From positions 1-32,260 of the forward strand of contig CANFHF010000023.1 in assembly GCA_947446635.1 (NCBI GenBank): a stretch of DNA of 32,260 nucleotides, given 5' to 3'. The position numbers and the translations under genes are program-made. The stretch is from Flavobacteriaceae bacterium (lineage in GTDB: Bacteria; Bacteroidota; Bacteroidia; Flavobacteriales; Flavobacteriaceae). This document shows, piece after piece, positions 8,870 through 16,936 of the stretch. Under the pieces are notes generated by a model, which worked only from the letters and a program-made list of their open reading frames with translations, had not been told where the DNA came from and did no database searches. Numbering within the stretch: the first letter of the stretch is position 1; each line of letters starts with the position of its first letter.

Positions 8870-9439
8870 ATGGCAACCATAAATAAAAACTTATCTGAAT
8901 ACGATAAAAACACAATCCCAAACGCGAAAAATTTTCGGTTTGGGATTGTTGTTTCAGAGTGGAATGATACCATAACCGAAGGTCTTTGTTTTGGAGCAGT
9001 CACTGGGCTTTTAGATAATGAAGTGCCATCAGGACACATCATTCGTTGGAATGTACCAGGGAGTTTTGAATTAATTTATGGTGCCAAAAAAATGTTACAA
9101 ACCCAAAATGTGGATGCTGTAATTGCTATTGGCTGTGTAATTCAAGGACAAACCAAACATTTTGATTTTGTTTGCGAAGCCGTTTCACAAGGAATAAAAG
9201 ACTTGAATATAGAGACCGATATTCCCGTTATTTTTTGTGTCCTAACGGATAATACCATGCAACAATCTATTGATAGAAGCGGTGGAAAATACGGCAATAA
9301 AGGCACCGAAGCCGCTATCGCTGCCATAAAAATGGCTTATTTAAGACACCAAGCGTCCTTTAGTCATCAATTTAAAAACGAACAATTATTATCGACTGGA
9401 CCTTTGCAAATAGAAGGTTTGCCCTTGTTAGATCAATAA
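8870..9439 (+). CDS. ribH: 6,7-dimethyl-8-ribityllumazine synthase
   Basis: Condenses the ribitylaminouracil intermediate with dihydroxybutanone phosphate in the penultimate step of riboflavin synthesis. Family motifs are in order: FGIVVSEWND (24-33), NVPGSFELIYGAKK (61-74) and GCVIQGQTKHFDFV, with the catalytic His at residue 97; the usual Arg of the IRG segment is Gln here. The segment GGKYGNKGTEAAIAAIKM closes the catalytic core. At 189 residues it is longer than the roughly 155-residue core family because of N-terminal (about 20 residues) and C-terminal (about 30 residues) extensions. It is followed by a hairpin terminator. Confidence 0.97.
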   Translation: MATINKNLSEYDKNTIPNAKNFRFGIVVSEWNDTITEGLCFGAVTGLLDNEVPSGHIIRWNVPGSFELIYGAKKMLQTQNVDAVIAIGCVIQGQTKHFDFVCEAVSQGIKDLNIETDIPVIFCVLTDNTMQQSIDRSGGKYGNKGTEAAIAAIKMAYLRHQASFSHQFKNEQLLSTGPLQIEGLPLLDQ

Positions 9440-9463
9440 AAATAAAAATATACATTTATAAAG

Positions 9464-9497
9464 CCTATACTTTTTCAAAAATAGTATAGGTTTTTTT
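9464..9497 (+). terminator. Rho-independent terminator after ribH
   Basis: A perfect 8-base stem, CCTATACT (9464-9471) against AGTATAGG (9483-9490), with an 11-base T/A-rich loop that may extend the stem, followed at once by seven T residues. It lies 25 bases after the ribH stop and separates the TPR-ribH unit from mutL. Confidence 0.8.
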
Positions 9498-9538
9498 ATT
9501 TATGATTGATTAAGTAATAAATCCGAAAAGAAATTTCC

Positions 9539-9546
9539 TAAATTTG
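9539..9546 (+). promoter_or_regulatory. Candidate Bacteroidetes -7 box upstream of mutL
   Basis: TAAATTTG matches TAnnTTTG. It is the only such match between the ribH terminator and the mutL ATG and would give a leader of about 45 bases. No -33 TTG is at the expected spacing. Confidence 0.4.
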
Positions 9547-9599
9547 CTCACTATTGGTTTTAGAAAATTTAAATTCTAAACCTTAAATAATTTTTTTTA

Positions 9600-11444
9600 A
9601 TGTCGAGTATTATTCAATTGCTTCCTGATCACGTTGCCAATCAAATTGCTGCTGGCGAAGTCGTTCAGCGACCTGCTTCGGTGGTCAAGGAATTGCTTGA
9701 AAATGCAGTTGATGCTAGGGCAACCGATGTGAAGTTGATAATTAAAGATGCTGGAAAATCATTAGTTCAGGTTATTGATAATGGATTAGGAATGAGTGTA
9801 ACCGATGCTCGTTTGTGTTTTGAGCGCCATGCCACTTCTAAAATCCGTCAGGCCGAAGATCTATTTTCTTTGCATACCAAAGGGTTTCGGGGTGAAGCAT
9901 TGGCTTCTATTGCCGCAATTGCCCATGTAGAAATGAAAACCAAACAAGACCAGGAAGAACTGGGAACACATATTGTTATTGAAGGTAGCAAGTTTGTGTC
10001 ACAGGACGTGGCGGTTTCGCCAAAGGGAACTTCGTTTGGTGTCAAAAATTTATTTTTCAATATCCCCGCTCGACGTAATTTCTTAAAGTCGGATACAGTG
10101 GAATATCGTCATATTATTGACGAGTTTCAACGTGTAGCTTTGGCCCATCCCAAAATATATTTTACGTTTTACCACAATGGCAGTGAAATGTTCAATTTGC
10201 AACCTTCGAGTTTGAGACAACGAATTGTAAATATTTTTTCTGGTAAAACCAATGAAAAATTGGTTCCTGTGAACGAAGAAACGGAGATTGTAAGCATCCA
10301 AGGTTTTGCATGCAAACCTGAGTTTGCTAAGAAAAATCGCGGTGAACAGTTTTTCTTTGTCAATGATCGTTTTATAAAAAGTGGGTATTTGCACCATGCC
10401 GTGATGGCGGCTTATGATGGTTTGCTTAAAGATGGCGCACAGCCGAGTTATTTTTTATATTTGACAGTGCCTCCCAATACGATTGACATCAATATTCATC
10501 CCACAAAAACCGAAATCAAGTTTGATGATGAATCTACTTTATATGCTATTTTACGTGCTTCAATAAAACATAGTTTGGGACAATTTAATGTGGCCCCGAT
10601 TTTAGATTTTGAGCGCGATTCTAATTTAGACACACCCTATCATTACAAAAATTTGGAAGGTGCTACACCAACAATTCAAGTGGATGGCAGTTTTAATCCT
10701 TTTTCGGAAGAAGATAAACCTAATAAACATTTCACCAGTTACAGAAAACCCGAGACTACCACAAACTGGGAAAGTTTATATGTAGGTTTAGCGCCCGATT
10801 CCGAAGAAGTTGAAACGATTACTTTCGAAAATGAGGAAGTGACATCATCATTGTTTCATCATGAAGACGTAGAACAAGCAGTTCATAAAACGCACCAAAT
10901 TCATAAAAAATACATCGTAAACCCCATAAAATCAGGGATGATAATTGTAGACCAACAACGGGCGCATCAAAGGATTTTGTACGAACAGTTTCTCACCAAT
11001 ATCACAGTTCACTTAGGGTCTAGCCAACAGTTGTTGTTTCCGCTGCATTTGTATTTTTCTAATGTAGAAATGCAATTAATAACTGAATTAAAGCCCTCGT
11101 TGACCAATACGGGTTTTGTTTTTGAAGAAACCAACGAAGATAGTGTTGTGATTTCTGGATTGCCGGTCAATGTCTCGGAAAGTGAAGCCTCACTAGTTTT
11201 AGAGGAGCTTTTAAGCGATTTGCAGGACGGAATTCCGGAAAGTAGTTTCAGCCAAAACGATACGATTGCCAAATCTATGGCACGAAGTTTGGCGGTTAAA
11301 ACGGGAACCTATTTGACACAAAAAGAACAGGAAAACTTGGTTAATGGGCTTTTTGCTTGCAAAGACCCCAATGTTTCCCCATTTCAAAAACCTACTTTCA
11401 TCACCATGCGTGTGGAAGATTTAGACAAAAAATTTGCACTATGA
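9600..11444 (+). CDS. mutL: DNA mismatch repair protein MutL
   Basis: GHKL-family ATPase that links MutS mismatch recognition to strand incision. The 614-residue protein has a canonical N-terminal ATPase domain: NQIAAGEVVQRPASVVKELL with the catalytic Glu at residue 31 and the Mg-binding Asn at 35, then DNGLGM, ATSKI and GFRGEALASI. The C-terminal dimerisation domain is present, but its endonuclease motifs are poor. The position of the DQHA(x)2E(x)4E motif reads DQQRAHQRILYE (451-462), the ACHxAxR position reads ACKDPNV (586-592), and the CPHGRP position reads SPFQKP (593-598). Whether it still nicks DNA is therefore uncertain. Its stop overlaps the ATG of the next gene, coupling it to the rhomboid pair. 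Confidence 0.97.
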   Translation: MSSIIQLLPDHVANQIAAGEVVQRPASVVKELLENAVDARATDVKLIIKDAGKSLVQVIDNGLGMSVTDARLCFERHATSKIRQAEDLFSLHTKGFRGEALASIAAIAHVEMKTKQDQEELGTHIVIEGSKFVSQDVAVSPKGTSFGVKNLFFNIPARRNFLKSDTVEYRHIIDEFQRVALAHPKIYFTFYHNGSEMFNLQPSSLRQRIVNIFSGKTNEKLVPVNEETEIVSIQGFACKPEFAKKNRGEQFFFVNDRFIKSGYLHHAVMAAYDGLLKDGAQPSYFLYLTVPPNTIDINIHPTKTEIKFDDESTLYAILRASIKHSLGQFNVAPILDFERDSNLDTPYHYKNLEGATPTIQVDGSFNPFSEEDKPNKHFTSYRKPETTTNWESLYVGLAPDSEEVETITFENEEVTSSLFHHEDVEQAVHKTHQIHKKYIVNPIKSGMIIVDQQRAHQRILYEQFLTNITVHLGSSQQLLFPLHLYFSNVEMQLITELKPSLTNTGFVFEETNEDSVVISGLPVNVSESEASLVLEELLSDLQDGIPESSFSQNDTIAKSMARSLAVKTGTYLTQKEQENLVNGLFACKDPNVSPFQKPTFITMRVEDLDKKFAL

Positions 11445-12187
11445 GAAACGTCACCGAAACGGTAAAGCAGTTAATTATTGTTAATATCTTATTTTTTATT
11501 GGAACACTTGCGCTGGGCGATCCAGCCTATAAAATATTAGCATTGTATTTTCCTGAAAATCAAAATTTTCAGTATTGGCAACCTATCACCCATATGTTTA
11601 TGCACGGGGGCTATATGCACATTTTCTTTAATATGTTTGCTTTGTATTCCTTTGGATCTGCCTTGGAACATTTCTGGGGGGCAAAAAAATTCTTGTTTTT
11701 CTATATTTCTTGTGGATTGGGAGCGACATTATTGCACACCGGGGTTAATTATTACTATTTTCAGGAAGGCTTGAATACGCTCACAGCAAATGGCTTTCAT
11801 AAATCAGAAATCTTACAAATTTTGAATCAAGGTAAAATTGATACTAAATGGCAGGAATTTTTATCGTCATCTGAATTGCAGAATTTTACTGAAGCATATC
11901 TAGGTTCAGCTGTTGGTGCTTCTGGTGCAATTTATGGTATAATTGTAGCGTTTGCTTTTATGTTTCCTAATGCTGAATTGGCCTTGATGTTTATTCCAGT
12001 TCCAATAAAAGCGAAGTATTTTGTACCAGGATTAGTTTTGGTGGATTTGTATTTAGGCGTTTCAGGTCAATCCATTTTTGGTGGTGGGGGAATAGCCCAT
12101 TTTGCACACGTGGGTGGTGCCGTTTTTGGCTTCCTTATTATGTGGTATTGGAAGAAAAACCAATTCAACGATAATCGTTGGAATTAA
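11441..12187 (+). CDS. Rhomboid family intramembrane serine protease (first of pair)
   Basis: Six-helix intramembrane protease of 248 residues. The start is the ATG at 11441-11443, which overlaps the mutL TGA as ATGA; an earlier in-frame ATG at 11357 lies inside mutL and would add residues with no rhomboid character. Motifs are HMFMHGGYMHIFFN (51-64, with the conserved H60-x3-N64), the catalytic serine S161 in GASGAIYG, and the catalytic histidine H223 in AHFAHVGGAVFG. A hydrophilic insert of about 50 residues (roughly 104-153) lies between the second and third helices, larger than in the neighbouring paralogue. Substrates unknown. Followed after 13 bases by a second rhomboid. Confidence 0.95.
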   Translation: MRNVTETVKQLIIVNILFFIGTLALGDPAYKILALYFPENQNFQYWQPITHMFMHGGYMHIFFNMFALYSFGSALEHFWGAKKFLFFYISCGLGATLLHTGVNYYYFQEGLNTLTANGFHKSEILQILNQGKIDTKWQEFLSSSELQNFTEAYLGSAVGASGAIYGIIVAFAFMFPNAELALMFIPVPIKAKYFVPGLVLVDLYLGVSGQSIFGGGGIAHFAHVGGAVFGFLIMWYWKKNQFNDNRWN

Positions 12188-12200
12188 AAATCATATAAAA

Positions 12201-13076
12201 ATGAGTAGCATCATAGATGATCTAAAAAGCCATTATAAATTTGGTGGAATAGCCCAAAGGCTTATCTACTGGAATGTGGCTTGCTTTGTTGTTTCCTACG
12301 TGATTTTTGGTTTGTTGAGATTAATAGATATTAATATTGATTTTATTCAATATGTGAGTTTGTCCTCGAATCCTGTAGATTTACTTTGGAAGCCTTGGTC
12401 GATAATTACGTATGCTTTTTTTCATTCTGATATTTTTCATATTTTTTCCAATTTAATAGTTCTTAATTTTTCAAGTCAATTGTTTTTGACTTTTTTCAAT
12501 CAGAAACAGTTATTAGGGTTGTATCTATTGTCGGCTTTATTTTCTGGGTTTGTTTTTGTTTTGTCCTTTTATTTAATGCATATCGTGTCTCCAATAGTTG
12601 GTGCATCCGCAGCAATTATGGCTATTTTGGTCGCCACAACTACATATAGTCCTTTGATGAATGTTCGTTTGTTACTCATTGGTAACGTAAAATTGTGGCA
12701 TATAACCATTTTTACCATTATAATCTTTGATTTGCTGCAAATTCGTGGTGGAAATATGGGCGGACATATTGCCCATTTGGCAGGTGCTTTTTTTGGCTTT
12801 ATATTTATCAAATTGCTAGTAAACGGAACCGATTTGAGTAAAATAGTTTCGAACATAATCAATTTTTTCGTTAATTTGTTTTCTAAATCGTCTTCAACCT
12901 CTTTCAAAAAGGTGCATAAAAACTATAAAAAACCAACACAGAAGCCGGTTTCAAAAATTGTAACGAAGGACAAGACGCAACAGCAAGTCGATGAAATTTT
13001 GGATAAAATCAGTCGTTCAGGCTATGATTGTTTGACAAAAGAAGAAAAAGAATTTTTGTTTAAAGCAGGAAAGTAA
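12201..13076 (+). CDS. Rhomboid family intramembrane serine protease (second of pair)
   Basis: A second rhomboid of 291 residues. The ATG at 12201 is chosen because an earlier in-frame ATG (12102) lies deep inside the first rhomboid gene. The protein shows HSDIFHIFSN (75-84, with H80 and N84), the catalytic serine S136 in GASAAIMAI, and the catalytic histidine H192 in GGHIAHLAGAFFG. After the membrane core comes a basic Lys/Ser/Thr-rich cytoplasmic tail (about 225-270) ending in a predicted helical segment (TQQQVDEILDKISRSGYDCL). That tail resembles the extra C-terminal domain seen in other flavobacterial rhomboids. It is transcribed directly behind the first rhomboid. Confidence 0.94.
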   Translation: MSSIIDDLKSHYKFGGIAQRLIYWNVACFVVSYVIFGLLRLIDINIDFIQYVSLSSNPVDLLWKPWSIITYAFFHSDIFHIFSNLIVLNFSSQLFLTFFNQKQLLGLYLLSALFSGFVFVLSFYLMHIVSPIVGASAAIMAILVATTTYSPLMNVRLLLIGNVKLWHITIFTIIIFDLLQIRGGNMGGHIAHLAGAFFGFIFIKLLVNGTDLSKIVSNIINFFVNLFSKSSSTSFKKVHKNYKKPTQKPVSKIVTKDKTQQQVDEILDKISRSGYDCLTKEEKEFLFKAGK

Positions 13077-13134
13077 TTGTGTTTGAAGTGTAAGGTTGAG
13101 CAACTTTATACTTTATACTTTAAATTAATGAAAA

Positions 13135-14181
13135 ATGAAAAACCTTTCTTGGTTTAATAAGCTCATGTTTCTTTTGAATATAGTGCTAACTGTATCAACA
13201 TTCATTGCTTATATTTTGCCGTTCTTGGCTCCGAAAGTTTTTCCTATTTTATCGGTCCTAACCTTATTTATGCCCTTGTTTTTTATTTTCAATGGCTTGT
13301 TTTTTGTTTATTGGGCTGTTCAATTCAAGAAACGCATGATTTTGTCAGGCTTGGTGCTTTTAATGGGCATTACATTCATCAATAAATTTTATAAATTCTC
13401 AACTAAAGACTACCCAGAAGCCGACAAAGATTTTAGTGTAATGAGTTACAATGTGCGTCTTTTTAACGTTTTTAAATGGTTGGATCGAGACGATGTGCCA
13501 GAGCATATCTTGGCGTTTATCAATGACAAAAATCCAGATATAGTTTGTATTCAAGAATTCTCTAATTCTGCCAATCTAGATTTGAAAGTGTATCGGCATC
13601 GGTACATCTTTATGGGAGGCAATAAAATCAAAACAGGCCAGGCTATTTTTTCTAAATTCCCCATTATTGACCAAGGAAATATTGCATTTCCAAATTCCAA
13701 CAACAATGTCGTTTTTGCCGACATCAAAAAAGGGAAAGATATTATTAGGGTGTATAATATGCACTTGCAGTCGATAAAAATATCACCCGATGTCAATGAA
13801 ATAAATGAAAACATCGATGCCATTAATCAGGGAAAATCACAAAAGCTTTTCAATAGAATTAGCATAGCTTTCAAACAACAACAACAGCAAGCCGAGATAA
13901 TCAAAGAGCATAAAAAAGACTGCCCTTATCCGATTATCATCTGTGGAGACCTTAATAACAGTGCGTTTTCCTATGTTTACAGGAATATAAAAGGAAAATT
14001 AAAAGACGCATTTGAAGAAGCCGGTAAGGGATTTGGACCAACGTATAAGTTTCGCTATTATCCAGCCCGTATCGATTATATTTTTGCAGATGATAACATG
14101 ACGGTCAAAAAATTTGAAAGCTTTCCCGAATTCGAGAATTCCGATCATTATCCCATTATGGCAAAATTGTCAATGGAATAG
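13135..14181 (+). CDS. Membrane-anchored endonuclease/exonuclease/phosphatase family protein
   Basis: A 348-residue protein with three hydrophobic segments in the first 83 residues, followed by a DNase I/exo III-like fold. Catalytic positions expected for the family are present: N106 in MSYNVRLFN, E141 in CIQEFS, H210 in YNMHLQS, D272 and N274 in GDLNNS, RIDYIF at 312-317, and D337-H338 in SDHYP. The substrate could be nucleic acid, phosphoinositide-like or another phosphodiester; sequence alone does not decide. The catalytic domain should lie on one side of the inner membrane. It is the last gene of the plus-strand block and ends only 7 bases from the convergent wbqC stop. Confidence 0.92.
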   Translation: MKNLSWFNKLMFLLNIVLTVSTFIAYILPFLAPKVFPILSVLTLFMPLFFIFNGLFFVYWAVQFKKRMILSGLVLLMGITFINKFYKFSTKDYPEADKDFSVMSYNVRLFNVFKWLDRDDVPEHILAFINDKNPDIVCIQEFSNSANLDLKVYRHRYIFMGGNKIKTGQAIFSKFPIIDQGNIAFPNSNNNVVFADIKKGKDIIRVYNMHLQSIKISPDVNEINENIDAINQGKSQKLFNRISIAFKQQQQQAEIIKEHKKDCPYPIIICGDLNNSAFSYVYRNIKGKLKDAFEEAGKGFGPTYKFRYYPARIDYIFADDNMTVKKFESFPEFENSDHYPIMAKLSME

Positions 14182-14188
14182 TAGTACT

Positions 14189-14815
14189 CTATTTCAGATT
14201 CAATTTTTGGTTTTCCAAATAATCCATCGCATATTTTCCTTCATTGAACACTAAATCTAAAATGCTTAGATTATTCAAAAATCCGTGTTTATCATCAAAA
14301 ACCTGTGTGTAGGGTTCAAATCGGGATTCGTCTTTTTTTCCGTTTGCCAATTGTCTAAAATCCATTATGGTGTTTGAATCTAATTCTTGGAAGTATTCGG
14401 TTGTGGTATTGTATGCTAATTTCATCCGCAAACATTTAGAGACTAGTGATATTGTTTCGAAATTCAAATCCGTCAAATAAGTGTGTTTCTTTTCGAATAG
14501 GGGACGAATATCATCTTCAAAAAACTCAAAAAATGGGGAGCTTCTATACGCTGCTTCCATTGATTTGAAATGTTGTTTTTGCCAGTCAAATTCATTTTCT
14601 ATTTTGACCTCTTTTGTTTTTTGATGTATTTGTTTAGAATGTTTTACAGGAATGTTCAGCAACTGAATGCCGTTTGGACTGTAAATATAAGTTCTGTTTC
14701 GATTGGTTTGCTTCTGGAAATTATCCTCCATTTCAAAAGTGATGGCATCAGCTTTTGCCATTGCCGCAAAATGACTAATTGAAGGAAAGTAAGTGGGATG
14801 AATAAGAACGGTCAT
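14189..14815 (-). CDS. WbqC family protein
   Basis: A 208-residue protein of the WbqC-like family, found in sugar and O-antigen gene clusters and as a conserved partner of lepB in Bacteroidetes; biochemical role not established. Diagnostic features are HPTYFPSISHFAAMAKADAI (6-25, compared with the family's QPxYFPxxxyf start), QTNRNRTYIYSPNG, LNIPVKHS and WQKQHFKSMEAAYRSSPFF. No membrane segment. It follows the four-helix-bundle gene by 20 bases. Confidence 0.9.
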   Translation of the reverse strand: MTVLIHPTYFPSISHFAAMAKADAITFEMEDNFQKQTNRNRTYIYSPNGIQLLNIPVKHSKQIHQKTKEVKIENEFDWQKQHFKSMEAAYRSSPFFEFFEDDIRPLFEKKHTYLTDLNFETISLVSKCLRMKLAYNTTTEYFQELDSNTIMDFRQLANGKKDESRFEPYTQVFDDKHGFLNNLSILDLVFNEGKYAMDYLENQKLNLK

Positions 14816-14835
14816 TCGGTTATTCGTGAATTTGG

Positions 14836-15216
14836 TTATTTGAAGTTTTCTATTGACTTGTCTACTTGATAATTTCGAAGCCCATTTAATTTATTGGTAA
14901 TACTTTCAATATCTAGTCGTAATTTTAAATAGTCTTTTTCCTTTATAAAGTCCAACTCAAAAGATAATATCAATTGGTTTAAAACTTCAACAGTTGAGCT
15001 AAATGCCATTGTTGTAAAATGTGCTTTGTCTTTAAAGCTTTTTCTTGCTGATCCTTCAGCAATATTTGAACAGATTGAAACAGATGCTCTTCTTAATTGC
15101 GAAACCAATCCAAATCTTTCTGAATCAGGAAATGTTGAAGTTAGTTTGTAAATTGATTTAGTAAATTCTTTGGATTCATTCCAAACCTCTAATTTTTCAA
15201 ATGAATAAATGTACAT
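14836..15216 (-). CDS. Four-helix-bundle protein (TIGR02436 / 23S rRNA intervening-sequence type)
   Basis: A 126-residue all-helical protein of a family first noticed inside 23S rRNA intervening sequences and now known as stand-alone genes; function unknown. Recognised by FEKLEVWNESKEFTKSIY near the N-terminus, FPDSERFGLVSQLRRASVSI, the strongly conserved NIAEGSARKS, and AFSSTVEVLNQL. Here it is a free gene between lepB and wbqC, with a 113-base gap upstream and 20 bases downstream. lepB and wbqC are usually direct neighbours in flavobacteria as I recall, so this gene looks like an insertion. Confidence 0.92.
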   Translation of the reverse strand: MYIYSFEKLEVWNESKEFTKSIYKLTSTFPDSERFGLVSQLRRASVSICSNIAEGSARKSFKDKAHFTTMAFSSTVEVLNQLILSFELDFIKEKDYLKLRLDIESITNKLNGLRNYQVDKSIENFK

Positions 15217-15329
15217 TTTTATTTAGTTATTTAAAATTATTAGGATATTTCACAAACAATTATATTTTATTTGGATGTGCAAATATTTTACTTTTGGTGA
15301 TCAAATAACCGTAAGACCAAATCAACAAA

Positions 15330-16871
15330 TTAACCTTTTCTCTCTTTTCTTCTTTTCCATAAATATTCCCCACCAAAAAAGACTGCCAAAGCGACTAGGA
15401 ATAATTTAAAATAGGATTGTGGCTGTCCGTCCCCACTTACGGTGGTGAACAATCGTTCCCATCGAATTTTACCCAATCCGTTGCCGTTCGTATCCCAGCT
15501 CATCCAAATAAATATTGGTTTTCCCACGATATGATTCTCAGGAACAAAGCCCCAATAACGGCTATCTTCAGAGTTATGGCGATTGTCTCCCATCATCCAA
15601 TAGTAATTTTGTTTGAAAGTATATTCTTTAGCAACTTGGCCATTGATTCTAATTTCGCTGCCTATTATTTTCAAATCGTTTTCTTCATATTCGCCAATAA
15701 TTTTTTTGTAAAAAGGCAAATTTTCGAGGTTCAATGCCACGGTTTTACCCTTTTGTGGAATATAAATAGGACCATAATTATCACGGTTCCATTTGTTGTT
15801 TTGCGGAAAAACACCTGGTTCTACTTCTTTAGCAATATTCCTAACAATACTTTTTACGATAGGATTGTTTTTCAATCGACCTGCCGACTCTTCCGTTAAA
15901 GCATTAAAGTAAAACGAATTTTGTGCCGTTTGATATACACCATCCGTAATGTTTAATTCTTTTAGAAGATAGGTTGGGTCAAAACTCGAGCCGTCAGTAG
16001 TTACAGTGTAGGAAAATTGTGGTTTTGCCCGTTCCGGTAATACTAAAACGGATCCATTGATATAAACAATCCCATCTTTGATTGCTAATGTATCGCCTGA
16101 AATACCAACACATCGTTTTACGTAATTCGATTTTTTGTCAATTGGTTTTCGCAACCCAATGGTTTTGGTGTCTCCAAAATAATGTACGGTATCTGCGGGC
16201 CAGTTAAAAACCACAATGTCGGTTCGCTCTATAGTTTGCAAAGCAGGTAATCTAAAATACGGTAATTGAGGAAAATTCAAGTAGGATTTTGTGTGCAGTA
16301 TTGGAATTGAATCATGAACCATAGGCAAAGCTACTGTCGTCATAGGAACTCTCGCACCATAATTGTATTTGCTTACAAACAAAAAGTCACCCACTAACAA
16401 TGATTTTTCCAACGATGAAGTTGGAATTGTATAGGGTTGTAAGAAGTAGGTGTGGACAAAAGTTGCCACAATGATAGCAAAAAGCAGCGAACTGATGGTG
16501 TCGGATGTTTTGTTTTCAGAATTTAAATTTCTGTCTGTTACATGATTTAATTCCTGGGTATAATTGACATAAAACAAATATGAGCCAAAGGTGGCTATTC
16601 CTAAAAAGGTGTCCAAAGAAGATCTCTTTCCAAAACTTCTTAAGGTTTCGACCCAAATAACGGGAAACATAATCAGGTTAATGATAGGGATGAAAAGCAA
16701 CAATGTCCACCACGATGGGCGACCGATTATTTTCATCAATACAATCGCATTGTAAACGGGAATTGCAGCTTGCCAGGGTTTTCTGCCAGCCGCTTCATAC
16801 AATTTCCAAGTTCCCAAAAAGTGAATTACTTGAACCATCAAGAAAAACACAAACCACTGATATAAAGTCAT
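15330..16871 (-). CDS. lepB: Signal peptidase I, enlarged Bacteroidetes form
   Basis: Cleaves signal peptides from exported proteins at the inner membrane. At 513 residues it is much larger than typical enzymes. The first 110 residues form an extra membrane domain with several hydrophobic segments (about 2-20, 55-78, 88-103), and a further helix at 125-143 precedes the catalytic part. The catalytic serine is S153 in IPTSSLEKSL, where Leu replaces the common Met after it. The catalytic lysine is K252 in YVKRCVGISGD. The late motif GDNRHNSEDSRYWGFVP is intact. About 85 extra residues lie between the Ser and Lys boxes, and a large insert follows the Lys box. The C-terminus adds another hydrophobic segment and a basic tail. 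It follows dapB after 65 bases. Confidence 0.96.
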   Translation of the reverse strand: MTLYQWFVFFLMVQVIHFLGTWKLYEAAGRKPWQAAIPVYNAIVLMKIIGRPSWWTLLLFIPIINLIMFPVIWVETLRSFGKRSSLDTFLGIATFGSYLFYVNYTQELNHVTDRNLNSENKTSDTISSLLFAIIVATFVHTYFLQPYTIPTSSLEKSLLVGDFLFVSKYNYGARVPMTTVALPMVHDSIPILHTKSYLNFPQLPYFRLPALQTIERTDIVVFNWPADTVHYFGDTKTIGLRKPIDKKSNYVKRCVGISGDTLAIKDGIVYINGSVLVLPERAKPQFSYTVTTDGSSFDPTYLLKELNITDGVYQTAQNSFYFNALTEESAGRLKNNPIVKSIVRNIAKEVEPGVFPQNNKWNRDNYGPIYIPQKGKTVALNLENLPFYKKIIGEYEENDLKIIGSEIRINGQVAKEYTFKQNYYWMMGDNRHNSEDSRYWGFVPENHIVGKPIFIWMSWDTNGNGLGKIRWERLFTTVSGDGQPQSYFKLFLVALAVFFGGEYLWKRRKERKG

Positions 16872-16880
16872 ATTATTTTT

Positions 16881-16901
16881 GTTTAAAGTTTAAAGTTTAA
16901 G
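16881..16901. repeat. Three tandem copies of a 7-base unit upstream of lepB
   Basis: The plus strand reads GTTTAAA, GTTTAAA, GTTTAAG in tandem, starting 10 bases upstream of the lepB ATG within the dapB-lepB gap. It may be simple A/T-rich drift or a site affecting leader structure; nothing else marks it as a known element. Confidence 0.5.
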
Positions 16902-16936
16902 GGTGTTCCTCTTGGAATCTTAAACTTGAAATAAGT

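Noticed and set aside
11357..11440. Longer N-terminus for the first rhomboid
   Set aside because: It would lie wholly inside mutL; the ATGA overlap at 11441 is a standard coupled start and gives a normal rhomboid N-terminus.
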